From contig JBFHFS010000001.1 of NCBI GenBank assembly GCA_041583495.1, positions 124,001 to 188,000 on the forward strand: a stretch of 64,000 bases of DNA, read 5' to 3'. The DNA is from JBFHFS01 sp041583495 (GTDB taxonomy: Bacteria; Bacteroidota; Bacteroidia; Bacteroidales; Marinilabiliaceae). The notes below the pieces were generated by a model that was not told the origin of the DNA, ran no database searches, and saw only the letters and a program-made list of their open reading frames with translations. The translations under genes and the position numbers were made by a program. Positions 8,468 through 16,777 of the stretch are shown here, one piece after another. Every line of letters starts with the position of its first letter. The stretch's first letter is position 1.

Positions 8468-10105
8468 ATGAAAAACACCTGTCTATTTCTCCTTCTTTTG
8501 TGTTTCAGTTCTCTTGTGGCGCAAAACACCCAGGAAGCGGATTCCAAAATAACCGAAGTAGTGGTATATCTGCAGGGGGCCCAGGTGACGCGCCTGGCTT
8601 CGGTTGATTTACCCAAAGGCCGCACCGACCTGGTTCTAAAAGGTCTTTCGGCCAAGTTGAGCAACACCAGCATCCAGGTTAGCGTGGCCGAGGGAATCAC
8701 CATCCTGTCGGTGAATCACGCCATTGATTTTATGGCACAACAACCTACCGAAGAGCGCATTCTTAAGCTGATGGAATCGCGCGACGACTTGACCGACAGC
8801 CTGTTACTCTCAAAAAATACGCAAACCGTTTATACCCGTGAACGGGACATGATACTGGCTAACCAAAACATTGGGGGAAGCGAAAAAGGTGTAGATATAG
8901 AACAACTCATTAAAGCCTCAACCTTTTTCAGGGAGCGTTTAATGGAAATTGAAGCTTTGAATCATGCACTTACCCAACAGATGAAGGAGATGCAGCAACG
9001 GCTCAACACGCTTTCCCAACAACTGAATGAATTGAATGCCCAAAAGAACCGGCCCACCAGTACGGTGAAGGTAAGCCTGAGTGCTACCCGTGCCATGAAA
9101 ACACCGGTTCAGATAAGCTATAACCTCTATCAGGCCAGATGGGAACCCGGTTACGACATCCGTGTTAGCGACACCGACAAGCCGTTGAATCTGATCTATA
9201 AGGCAAAAGTGTATCAGGATACCGATGAGGATTGGAATAGCGTAAAGCTGACCCTCTCAACGGGTAATCCAACCGTTAGCAATTACAAACCGGAATTGCA
9301 TCCATGGCATATTGATTTTAACCCGCCACCCCGCCCGGCTCCAAAAGTAACCGGCACACTTAGTATCCTTGACGATAATATTGAATTAGACGAAGAACTG
9401 GAAATAGCCGACGAAGAGACAATCAAAAGACTGAAAACAAGATCACTAAAAGCCCCCGGGGCTTTGGGGAAAGAATATGTATACGTAGAACAGCAACAAA
9501 CCAGCACCGCCTACAACATCGAAATCCCTTACACCATCCCTGCCAACAACCAGGGCTACGATGTTTCCATGCTCGAACGTCAACTCCCTGCCCAATACAG
9601 GTATGCTGCAGTTCCCAAATTATCGCCAAACATTTTTTTGATGGCCCAGATTACGGAACAGGTCCCCTCTGATCTGCTTCCGGGCGAGGGGAACCTATAC
9701 TATCAGCAAACCTATCAGGGCAAAACCTACTTTGACCCGTTGACGGCCCAGGACACCCTTTCGCTCTCTATTGGACGGGAACCAGGCATCATAATCAAGC
9801 GGGAGCTATTGAAAGACCTTGCCTCCAGAAACTTTCTGGGATCGACACAAAAAGAGACCAGAGCCTGGGAAATAACCGTACGCAACACTAAAAAAACAGA
9901 TGCACTGGTGATTCTTGAGGATCAATACCCCGTCTCCAACGCGGGGGACCTTAAGGTGAGCCTCGAGGAGAGCACCGGAGCCCAGGTGAACGAAACAACC
10001 GGAGCACTTAGCTGGCGCCTGAATTTAAAACCGGGAGAAACCCAAAAGGTAAAATTCATCTATTCGGTAAAATTCCCCAAAGGAAAAACAGTTCGCTTAG
10101 AATAG
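8468..10105 (+). CDS. DUF4139 (MuiA-like) secreted protein
   Basis: A 545-residue protein with an N-terminal signal peptide (KNTCLFLLLLCFSSLVAQ). The region SKITEVVVYLQGAQVTR near residues 26-42 is the start of the N-terminal DUF4140 domain, residues about 95-195 are predicted coiled coil (rich in Gln, Leu, Glu), and the remainder is the DUF4139 beta-rich domain with ISYNLYQARWEPGYDIRV. Such proteins are annotated mucoidy inhibitor MuiA family and are frequent in Bacteroidota envelopes; the biochemical role is unknown to me. The gene stands alone, flanked by palindromes on both sides, and is convergent with the hydrogenase operon. Confidence 0.88.
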   Translation: MKNTCLFLLLLCFSSLVAQNTQEADSKITEVVVYLQGAQVTRLASVDLPKGRTDLVLKGLSAKLSNTSIQVSVAEGITILSVNHAIDFMAQQPTEERILKLMESRDDLTDSLLLSKNTQTVYTRERDMILANQNIGGSEKGVDIEQLIKASTFFRERLMEIEALNHALTQQMKEMQQRLNTLSQQLNELNAQKNRPTSTVKVSLSATRAMKTPVQISYNLYQARWEPGYDIRVSDTDKPLNLIYKAKVYQDTDEDWNSVKLTLSTGNPTVSNYKPELHPWHIDFNPPPRPAPKVTGTLSILDDNIELDEELEIADEETIKRLKTRSLKAPGALGKEYVYVEQQQTSTAYNIEIPYTIPANNQGYDVSMLERQLPAQYRYAAVPKLSPNIFLMAQITEQVPSDLLPGEGNLYYQQTYQGKTYFDPLTAQDTLSLSIGREPGIIIKRELLKDLASRNFLGSTQKETRAWEITVRNTKKTDALVILEDQYPVSNAGDLKVSLEESTGAQVNETTGALSWRLNLKPGETQKVKFIYSVKFPKGKTVRLE

Positions 10106-10110
10106 ATCAT

Positions 10111-10268
10111 TTAACTCATCGGATGACTCGAAATGTTTAAAATCAACCATTTTACCTTAACTCATCGGATGACTCGAAGTCATCCGATGAGTTAACCCGT
10201 TTAAAAGACTCGAAGTCATCCGATGAGTTAACCTGTTTAAAAAACTCGAAAGTCATCCGATGAGTTAA
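10111..10268. repeat. Array of one full palindrome and three half-units
   Basis: A complete 39-bp palindrome lies at 10157-10195 (TTAACTCATCGGATGACT, centre, then its complement). A left half-unit is at 10111-10131, and two right half-units are at 10207-10231 and 10243-10267. The segment TCATCCGATGAGTTAA recurs at 10180, 10216 and 10253, giving tandem spacing of 36-37 bp with ACCYGTTTAAAA spacers. The array fills the gap between two convergent genes and may act as a transcription barrier or mRNA end for the hydrogenase operon. Confidence 0.9.
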
Positions 10269-10288
10269 GGTCTGAGAGAAGAAAACCA

Positions 10289-10762
10289 TTAATACTCACC
10301 CAAAATTCCTTTCACATCTTCGGGAGAAACACGGCCATAGACTCTTTCACCGATGGTCACCACGGGTGCGAGGCCGCAAGCCCCGACGCAACGCAGACAA
10401 CTCAGCGAAAACTTCCCGTCAATGGTGGTATCTCCCACTTTCACATTGAGCAGGCGCCGGAACTCTTCCAGCACTTTTTCGGCCCCTCTAACGTAACAAG
10501 CCGTTCCCATACAAACAGAAATGGGGTGCTTGCCTTTGGGCAACATCGAAAAAAAGGAATAAAAGGTCACCACACCATAAACATGCGCCACCGAAACATT
10601 CATCTCGGCCGCCACAATCTCCTGAACCTCAGCAGGCAGGTAACCAAACATTTTTTGTGCGCCATGTAGCACATTAATGAGCTCTCCGGGATCGTTATTG
10701 AATTGTTCACACAATTCCTTAAGCTCCACCATCATTGGCCCTGGAATTTTTATATTCGCCAT
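10289..10762 (-). CDS. hydC: Hydrogenase subunit HydC-1 (NuoE-like [2Fe-2S] protein)
   Basis: A 157-residue thioredoxin-fold [2Fe-2S] subunit homologous to NuoE, expected to take part in electron transfer between HydB and HydA in the trimeric NADH/ferredoxin hydrogenase. The N-terminal helical part contains PAEVQEIVAAEMNVS and VYGVVTFYSFFSMLPKG; cluster ligands are CMGTAC (two Cys four residues apart) and CLRCVGACGLAP. Length is typical. It is the last gene of operon 1, 117 bp downstream of hydA; in Thermotoga-type operons hydC comes first, so the order differs. Confidence 0.93.
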   Translation of the reverse strand: MANIKIPGPMMVELKELCEQFNNDPGELINVLHGAQKMFGYLPAEVQEIVAAEMNVSVAHVYGVVTFYSFFSMLPKGKHPISVCMGTACYVRGAEKVLEEFRRLLNVKVGDTTIDGKFSLSCLRCVGACGLAPVVTIGERVYGRVSPEDVKGILGEY

Positions 10763-10782
10763 AACTTATACTTTTGCTGCAA

Positions 10783-10815
10783 ACTCACCGGATGACTCAA
10801 CGTCATCCGAGAAGT
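10783..10815. repeat. Degenerate copy of the ATCGGATGAC palindrome
   Basis: The arms CTCACCGGATGAC and GTCATCCGAGAAG surround TCAAC. The match to the family is imperfect. It lies in the hydA-hydC gap of operon 1, so it would be transcribed as a hairpin in the operon mRNA. Confidence 0.7.
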
Positions 10816-10879
10816 GCAAATTGGATTATAATTTCTAGTTCCCCAACAAATTTGCAAATCAAGACATCCGCACATCAGA

Positions 10880-12646
10880 TTAAATCTCCACTTTAGGTTT
10901 ACGATCGAAATAGTGGGTATGCAAAAGCTCATGGGATAAGTCGCTGAGAGGCTTCCCTAAAAACTCCTCATAAAGCTTCTTGATATAGGGATTCTCGTGC
11001 GATTTACGAATGACCTTGTCGGCATCTTCCTGATAGATAGCCCGTTGTCGTTTCCTTAAAATATCGGCATTTCCATGATGGTAAGGCTGTCCTCCCCCAC
11101 CAATGCAGCCACCGGGACAAGCCATTATCTCGATGGCATGAAAATTGGATTTCCCGGCCTTGATGTCTTCCAATAATTGACGAGCATGTCCCAGGCCATG
11201 TGCGATGCCGATATTCAAATTCAACCCATCAAAATCTACTGTAGCCTGTCGGATACCCTCCATCCCACGTAACTCTTTAAAGTCGACCTTTTCCAATGTC
11301 TTGCCGGTGTAAAGTTCATAAGCGGTTCGTGTAGCCGCCTCGATAACCCCTCCGGTAGTGCCAAAAATAACGGCAGCACCGGTTGACTCCCCGAGAGGCT
11401 GATCAAAGTCTTCATCGGGAAGGGATACAAAATCGATATTGGCATTTCGAATCAACTGAGCCAACTCCCGTGTAGAGATGGAGATATTCACATCGGGGTC
11501 GCCATTCACCTTGAACTCTTCCCGCTGACTCTCATATTTCTTTGCCAGGCAGGGCATCACCGACACCACCACCATGTCTTCACGTTTCACATTTAATTTT
11601 TTGGCAAAATAGGATTTGGCAATAGCCCCAAACATTTGTTGAGGGGATTTAGCCGTCGAAGGGATCTCTTTCATCTCGGGAAAGTGATGTTCAAAAAAGT
11701 TAACCCATGCCGGGCAGCAGCTGGTGAGGATGGGAAGCTTCACCTCCTTATCCCCATTCAAATGCCGCTCCAAGCGGTTTAGTAATTCGGCGCCCTCTTC
11801 CATAATGGTTAGGTCGGCGGCAAAATCGGTATCAAACACATAATCGAAGCCCAGCTTGCGCAGGGCGGCGGCCAGCTTGCCGGTAACCAATGTGCCGGGC
11901 TCCATCCCAAAGGATTCCCCCAGAGCAGCCCTAACGGCCGGGGCCGTTTGCACCACCACGGTTTTTGTAGGATCAACCAGGGCATCCATAACTTTCCATG
12001 TATAGTCCCGAGCCGTAAGGGCTCCCGTGGGACATACCGCCACGCATTGTCCGCAATAGGTACACACCGAATGATCCAGATCCATCTCGAAGGCAGGCGC
12101 CACCACTGCATGGAAGCCGCGGTTCACCGCCGAGAGAACCCCCACGGTTTGAACTTCGTTACAGGCCGTTTCACAGCGGCGACACATAATACACTTATCC
12201 ATTTCGCGGATGATGGCCGGCGACTGATCGCTCTTGTAATGCGACTGCTCACCCTCATAGTGAATCTCCCGAATCCCCAACCGCTGAGCCAGGCTTTGTA
12301 GTTCGCACTCCCCCGACTTGGCACAGGTCAAACATTCGGCCGGGTGATCGGACAGGATGAGCTCAACCACCGTACGCCGGGCATTAATAACCCGGACCGT
12401 ATGGGAATGAACGACCATCCCTTCGAGACACTCCGTTTTGCAGGCAGGAGCCAGGTTACGGCGGCCCTCGACTTCCACCACACAAACCCGGCAACCGCCC
12501 GGCTTATTTTCAAAATCCATGTCCTCCAATTTCATGTAACACAGAGAAGGAACGTTTATTCCGATGGACTTCGCGGCCTCTAAGAGAGTAGTTCCCTTTT
12601 CAACCACCACCGGCTTATCATCTATAGTCAGTTTTACTAAATTCAT
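10880..12646 (-). CDS. hydA: [FeFe] hydrogenase catalytic subunit HydA-1
   Basis: 588 residues; reduces protons to H2 in the cytoplasm as part of a HydABC complex. Domains in order: plant-type [2Fe-2S] (Cys36, 52, 55, 69 region), His-Cys3 [4Fe-4S] (HPAECLTCAKSGEC, 101-114), two [4Fe-4S] (CIMCRRCETAC at 152-162; CTYCGQCVAVCP at 195-206), then the H-cluster domain. All motifs are canonical: TSCCPAW with Cys310/Cys311, MPCLAKKYE with Cys366, and MACPGGCIGGGGQ with Cys510/Cys514. The proton-relay cysteine is thus present and the enzyme should be active if matured. The domain order is that of group A3 (bifurcating or NADH-linked) hydrogenases. hydB is 44 bp upstream. Confidence 0.97.
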   Translation of the reverse strand: MNLVKLTIDDKPVVVEKGTTLLEAAKSIGINVPSLCYMKLEDMDFENKPGGCRVCVVEVEGRRNLAPACKTECLEGMVVHSHTVRVINARRTVVELILSDHPAECLTCAKSGECELQSLAQRLGIREIHYEGEQSHYKSDQSPAIIREMDKCIMCRRCETACNEVQTVGVLSAVNRGFHAVVAPAFEMDLDHSVCTYCGQCVAVCPTGALTARDYTWKVMDALVDPTKTVVVQTAPAVRAALGESFGMEPGTLVTGKLAAALRKLGFDYVFDTDFAADLTIMEEGAELLNRLERHLNGDKEVKLPILTSCCPAWVNFFEHHFPEMKEIPSTAKSPQQMFGAIAKSYFAKKLNVKREDMVVVSVMPCLAKKYESQREEFKVNGDPDVNISISTRELAQLIRNANIDFVSLPDEDFDQPLGESTGAAVIFGTTGGVIEAATRTAYELYTGKTLEKVDFKELRGMEGIRQATVDFDGLNLNIGIAHGLGHARQLLEDIKAGKSNFHAIEIMACPGGCIGGGGQPYHHGNADILRKRQRAIYQEDADKVIRKSHENPYIKKLYEEFLGKPLSDLSHELLHTHYFDRKPKVEI

Positions 12647-12690
12647 TTTTCGGAAAGATTAATCTATAATTAATGTTTCAAAGAGATCCA

Positions 12691-14484
12691 TTACTGAATG
12701 CTGATGGCACCAAACTTACACTTCTCCAGGCAGGCGCCGCATTTAATACAAATGCTGCTGTTGATTACATGCACGACTTTCTTCTCGCCTGAGATGGCAT
12801 CGACCGGACAAACCCGCGAGCAAAGTGTACAACCGGTACAAAGCTTAGGAGATATCACGTATTGCATCAAAGCCCGGCATTGCCCTGAAGGACATTTTCC
12901 ATCTTTCACGTGGGCCAGATACTCGTCCATGAAGTTATCCAGGGTCGATAACACCGGATTGGGCGAAGTTTGTCCCAAACCGCACAACGAAGTATCTTTA
13001 ATCACATTTGCCAGGTTACGCAGTCGGGAGAGATCTTCCACCGTACCTTGCCCAAGCGTGATTTTTTCAAGGATTTCGTGTAATCGCTTGTTTCCGATGC
13101 GACATGGGGCACATTTGCCACAACTCTCCTCCACGGTGAAGTCGAGGTAGAATTTTGCCATCGACACCATACAATCGTCTTCATCCATTACGATCATTCC
13201 TCCCGATCCCATCATGGATCCGTTTTCGAGCAGATGTTCGTAATCGATATGCAGGTCCAGATGCCTCTCGGTAAGACAGCCACCGGAGGGACCTCCGGTT
13301 TGTACAGCCTTGAATTTTTTACCCCCCTTAATGCCGCCCCCGATATCGAAGATCACCTCGCGCAGTGTGGTTCCCATGGGGACCTCTATCAGCCCAACAT
13401 TATTGACCTTTCCTGCAAGGGCAAACACCTTTGTACCCTTGCTTTTTTCGGTTCCAATTTTTGAGAACCAGTCGGCGCCCTTCAAAAAGATTACCGGGAT
13501 ATTGGCCAGGGTCTCCACATTATTCACATTGGTGGGCTTTCCCTTATAACCACTTTGTGCCGGGAAAGGCGGCTTCACGGTAGGCTCACCGCGCATACCC
13601 TCCATTGAGTGAATCAGGGCAGTCTCCTCTCCGCAAACAAAAGCCCCGGCTCCATATCGAATCTGCACATCGAAATCAAACCCTTTTCCAAGAATATCTT
13701 TGCCCAGGAGTCCATACTCACGAGCCTGAGCAATGGCAATCTTAAGGCGATTTATGGCCAGCGGGTATTCGGCCCGAATATAGATGAGGCCCTCATCCGC
13801 TCCAATACAATAGCCGCAAAGGGCCATGGCCTCCAGCACCGAATGGGGGTCTCCCTCCAAAATAGATCGATCCATAAAAGCACCCGGATCTCCTTCATCG
13901 GCATTACAGACCACATATTTTTTGTCGGAAACAGATTTACGGGTCAACTCCCATTTAAGTCCGGTTGGGAATCCCCCGCCACCCCGTCCACGAAGTCCTG
14001 AGTCTTTAATGAGTTGAATAGCATCCACCGGCGTCATCTCACTCATCACCTTTGCTAAGGCAGAATATCCGTCCCGGGCGATATACTCCTCCACATTCTC
14101 TGGATTAATAAACCCGCAATTACGAAGTGCAATCCGCAACTGTTTCTTATAAAATTCCATATGTCGCGAATCGGTAACGTGCTCCTTAGTCTCCGGATCG
14201 GTATACAACAATCGCTCTACTTTGCGTCCCTTCACCAGATGCTCAAGAACAAGCTCCTCGGCATCGGAAGGTTTTACCTGAACATAGAAGGTATTGTCGG
14301 GCACCATTTTAACAACGGGTCCCTTTTCGCAGAACCCAAAACAACCCGTTAGCACCACCTGAACCTCCTTCTCAAGACCGTTTTCTTCGATGGCCCGGTT
14401 CAGATTATCAACAATGGCTTCTGAATGGGAGGCCCTGCATCCGGTACCCCCACAAACAAGAACCTGATTTTTATACTTCGCCAT
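12691..14484 (-). CDS. hydB: Hydrogenase flavoprotein HydB-1 (NuoF-like, full length)
   Basis: 597-residue NADH-binding flavoprotein subunit. It has an N-terminal thioredoxin-like [2Fe-2S] domain (Cys11, Cys16, Cys48, Cys52), the NuoF core with FMN motif GLRGRGGGGFPTGLKWE, an NADH-binding region, the cluster motif EESCGKCAPCRIGNKRL, and a C-terminal two-[4Fe-4S] ferredoxin domain (CTGCTLCSRVCP, then CIKCGACLEKCKFG). This full set is that of HydB in electron-bifurcating HydABC complexes, in which FMN takes electrons from NADH while ferredoxin supplies the rest. It lies between the [2Fe-2S] gene at 14524 and hydA. Confidence 0.96.
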   Translation of the reverse strand: MAKYKNQVLVCGGTGCRASHSEAIVDNLNRAIEENGLEKEVQVVLTGCFGFCEKGPVVKMVPDNTFYVQVKPSDAEELVLEHLVKGRKVERLLYTDPETKEHVTDSRHMEFYKKQLRIALRNCGFINPENVEEYIARDGYSALAKVMSEMTPVDAIQLIKDSGLRGRGGGGFPTGLKWELTRKSVSDKKYVVCNADEGDPGAFMDRSILEGDPHSVLEAMALCGYCIGADEGLIYIRAEYPLAINRLKIAIAQAREYGLLGKDILGKGFDFDVQIRYGAGAFVCGEETALIHSMEGMRGEPTVKPPFPAQSGYKGKPTNVNNVETLANIPVIFLKGADWFSKIGTEKSKGTKVFALAGKVNNVGLIEVPMGTTLREVIFDIGGGIKGGKKFKAVQTGGPSGGCLTERHLDLHIDYEHLLENGSMMGSGGMIVMDEDDCMVSMAKFYLDFTVEESCGKCAPCRIGNKRLHEILEKITLGQGTVEDLSRLRNLANVIKDTSLCGLGQTSPNPVLSTLDNFMDEYLAHVKDGKCPSGQCRALMQYVISPKLCTGCTLCSRVCPVDAISGEKKVVHVINSSICIKCGACLEKCKFGAISIQ

Positions 14485-14523
14485 AATAGGATATTGAATA
14501 GATTTTGAATTTTGGATTAAAGG

Positions 14524-14928
14524 CTAAAAGGAGCTTTTATCAATAGTATCGTAACTGTCGGGGATGATGCCATCAACCAACTCCCCCTGCTTGATATACC
14601 GGTCAATAATTTCCGTGGCCTTGTGGGTATCAACATGTCCAAAAACCACCGGCTTCTCCCCGGGCAGCGTCACCTCAATGGTAGGCTCGGCGTAACAATA
14701 CCCCATGCAACCCGTTTGGGTTACTACGGCATCAATTGACCGATGATCCAGCTCATCGATCAAAAAGGTCATGATTTCACGGGCCCCGGAGGCAATGCCA
14801 CAAGTAGCCATGGAAACCTTAATCTGAACCAAACTTTCGGGATGGTCACTGCTTTCCCTTAGCTTGATCTTATCTTTTAACTCATCTCTCATTTTCCGAA
14901 GGTCGTCGAGATTTTTAATTTTTGCCAT
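14524..14928 (-). CDS. Small [2Fe-2S] thioredoxin-like ferredoxin (HndB-type)
   Basis: 134 residues. The segment VSMATCGIASGAREIMTFL supplies one cysteine pair region and TQTGCMGYCYAEP the other, the spacing of thioredoxin-like [2Fe-2S] ferredoxins. It resembles the HndB subunit of tetrameric NADP-reducing hydrogenases (Hnd of Desulfovibrio) and similar genes in Firmicutes hydrogenase operons. Note that CGIASG carries only one Cys where others have two, so ligand number may be reduced. It sits 39 bp ahead of hydB and probably is an accessory electron-transfer subunit of complex 1. Confidence 0.85.
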   Translation of the reverse strand: MAKIKNLDDLRKMRDELKDKIKLRESSDHPESLVQIKVSMATCGIASGAREIMTFLIDELDHRSIDAVVTQTGCMGYCYAEPTIEVTLPGEKPVVFGHVDTHKATEIIDRYIKQGELVDGIIPDSYDTIDKSSF

Positions 14929-15064
14929 AGCTGTTGTGGTTATAATGGGTTACTAATAAAATTGTAAAAACAAAAAATATATCATCCGTTTAACATTTTC
15001 CTGAAAAAGGGATTTCGGGAAGTGAGCAGATACACCTCGCACCACCACCTCCGGCTCCCGCCTC

Positions 15065-15610
15065 CTAAACTTTCACCCCCAAGGCCTCCAAATGCTCTTT
15101 TATCATCTCCCTCACCAACACATTCACCCTGGGATGTGATAGGGGCACCCCTTCCAAAACCTCCTCCAGCTCACGGGTAGACAGATCAAAACTCTGATCT
15201 CCGTTTTTCACCTCAAGACTAAAATTAACCTTTGGGTTACCTGTAATAAGCAACGCCAGGGTCCCACTCAGGTCACCATTGGGAATACAATCGATGTGAG
15301 CAGTACAAAATTGTGCCTTAACCACCGTTCCCACCCCGGGTTCCGAATCAACCCTCAGACTTCCTCCGGTTTGAAGCACGTTCATTTTTAGGAGAGGCAA
15401 TCCCAACCCCACTTTGCGAGTGGTACGGGAAGTAACATAGGGATCGGTAACCCGTTGCACCATCTCTTTATCCATGCCGCAACCGTTGTCGCGGATGGTT
15501 AAATCAAGTTTTCCCCCACCATATTCAAGACACACCCCAATCTCCTCCGCTCCGGCGCGAACCGAGTTTTCGGTGATATCCATAATATGCATGGCCAAAT
15601 CCTTCATCAA
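15065..15610 (-). CDS. GHKL-type ATP-binding protein (histidine-kinase-like ATPase), hydrogenase operon
   Basis: 181 residues. An ATPase domain of the GHKL fold is visible: N-box DITENSVRAGAEE (near residues 11-23), G1 motif DNGCGMD (near 41-47), and G2 GLGLPLLKMN (near 68-77), with GVGTVV. No phosphoacceptor histidine domain precedes it, so it is not a standard sensor kinase. Homologous proteins occur inside Firmicutes [FeFe] hydrogenase clusters next to PHP and DRTGG genes. A role as serine kinase/anti-anti-factor partner is inferred. A 136-bp gap separates it from the downstream [2Fe-2S] gene, where an internal promoter could lie. Confidence 0.85.
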   Translation of the reverse strand: MMKDLAMHIMDITENSVRAGAEEIGVCLEYGGGKLDLTIRDNGCGMDKEMVQRVTDPYVTSRTTRKVGLGLPLLKMNVLQTGGSLRVDSEPGVGTVVKAQFCTAHIDCIPNGDLSGTLALLITGNPKVNFSLEVKNGDQSFDLSTRELEEVLEGVPLSHPRVNVLVREMIKEHLEALGVKV

Positions 15611-15632
15611 AATTTTCTAATCCACATTAAAC

Positions 15633-16394
15633 CTAGGGCAATAAGCCCCAAAATTTTTCAGGAGCTGCTTTTCGCCCCTCCTTCTGCAGCAGCGCCTTTT
15701 TAAATTCCCCCAGCGTAGGCTGCGCCAACTCGGCCAGGGTTAAATGAGTACCCAGCTGATCCAGCCGGTGGGCGTCCGAACCGGCAATTAAAGGCAGTAT
15801 CTTCTGCCAACCCCGTCCCATTAACTCCTCGGCAGTTACGGCCCAACTCACCTCGAGGGCATCTGCCTGAATAAAAGGAGGCACAAAACCCAACTGACTG
15901 GTCAGGCTGAAGCTCTTCCGGTCGATGTGTGCCGGAACAAACAAACCACCCAACTCATGCACCTTTTGATACGACTGGTCCAACGAGCGATCCAAGGCAC
16001 TGATCAACAATCGCTCTTCTTCACCTAAGATATTTTCATCCTCATCCACCCAAACCTGATCGCCAAACAGATGAGGCTTGTTTTTAATGCGGGGCAGCCA
16101 ACTGTCGAGCCATTGCTGAAATTCACCGAGGGCCAGCACATCGTCAAACAGAGCCAGGCAATGCACCTCTTCACGGGTATTGATCTCCGCTCCTCCCCAT
16201 ATTGTTAGCCCGGCTTTCTCGCCCAACTGCATCACCACCCGACACTGCCTGGTAGAGTTGTGATCGGTGATGGCCAATATGTCGATGTGCTTTTTTAGGG
16301 CTTCTTCAACAATGCGTATCGGACTCATCTCGAGGCTTCCGCATGGAGACAGCACCGTATGAACATGTAAATCGGTCCTAAAACGTTTCATCAA
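15633..16394 (-). CDS. PHP-domain phosphoesterase
   Basis: 253 residues. The metal-binding motifs of the PHP fold are complete: DLHVHTVLSPC (HxH at the N-terminus), ITDHNSTRQ, GAEINTREEVHCL and the C-terminal GSDAHRLDQLG. PHP enzymes hydrolyse phosphoesters, including nucleotides and 3',5'-phosphonucleotides. Genes of this type recur in Firmicutes-type hydrogenase clusters; the substrate is not known to me. It lies 22 bp upstream of the GHKL gene and 20 bp downstream of the DRTGG gene, so it is part of one transcription unit. Confidence 0.88.
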   Translation of the reverse strand: MMKRFRTDLHVHTVLSPCGSLEMSPIRIVEEALKKHIDILAITDHNSTRQCRVVMQLGEKAGLTIWGGAEINTREEVHCLALFDDVLALGEFQQWLDSWLPRIKNKPHLFGDQVWVDEDENILGEEERLLISALDRSLDQSYQKVHELGGLFVPAHIDRKSFSLTSQLGFVPPFIQADALEVSWAVTAEELMGRGWQKILPLIAGSDAHRLDQLGTHLTLAELAQPTLGEFKKALLQKEGRKAAPEKFWGLLP

Positions 16395-16414
16395 AAAAGT
16401 TATTATACCCTCAT

Positions 16415-16777
16415 TTACTTCACGATACCCTCGTTTTTCATTAACCCGTATAATTTCCCGGCCAATTCAAAAGACTCCAGTGGGGACCCCAGCAAAGGGA
16501 TCCCCTCTTCATTGCTTTGTTCCAGGGTATCCACTCCGGGTTTTAGCCCCTTCACCAATATTATGGCTCCCAGATCCTTAAGGGAAGCCACGGCCATCAC
16601 GTTTTGGTGGGTTTGTAAGGTTAGCCACAGGTTCCCCTGTTCGGCATTGCCCATCACATCACTCAACAAATCGGACACATATCCACCGGTGATCTCCTCA
16701 TCAAGACCATTATGCCCCCCGAAAACGGTCAATTCCAATTGATTAACAACATCAGACACTTTCATTCTTGGCTCCAA
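16415..16777 (-). CDS. DRTGG-type regulatory domain protein 1
   Basis: 120 residues (116 if it starts at the inner Met at 16765, MKVSDVVNQL). The core ITGGYVSDLLSDVMGNA and the following LWLTLQTHQNVMAVASLKDLGAIILVKG match stand-alone DRTGG domains, small modules associated with CBS-like or kinase regulators whose ligand is not established. A paralogue is encoded at 18559 with a similar GFASDLLSDVL segment. The start overlaps the 3' end of the sensory hydrogenase gene (to 16752), indicating translational coupling. Confidence 0.85.
   Translation of the reverse strand: MEPRMKVSDVVNQLELTVFGGHNGLDEEITGGYVSDLLSDVMGNAEQGNLWLTLQTHQNVMAVASLKDLGAIILVKGLKPGVDTLEQSNEEGIPLLGSPLESFELAGKLYGLMKNEGIVK

Noticed and set aside
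10111..10268. Repeats with regular spacing, considered as a CRISPR array
   Set aside because: Units are palindromic halves with near-identical 20-nt spacers; spacers are not unique and no cas genes are present.
14524..14928. Frameshift split of an N-terminal part of HydB-1
   Set aside because: HydB-1 already has its own complete N-terminal [2Fe-2S] domain, and the 134-residue protein is a full-length family member.
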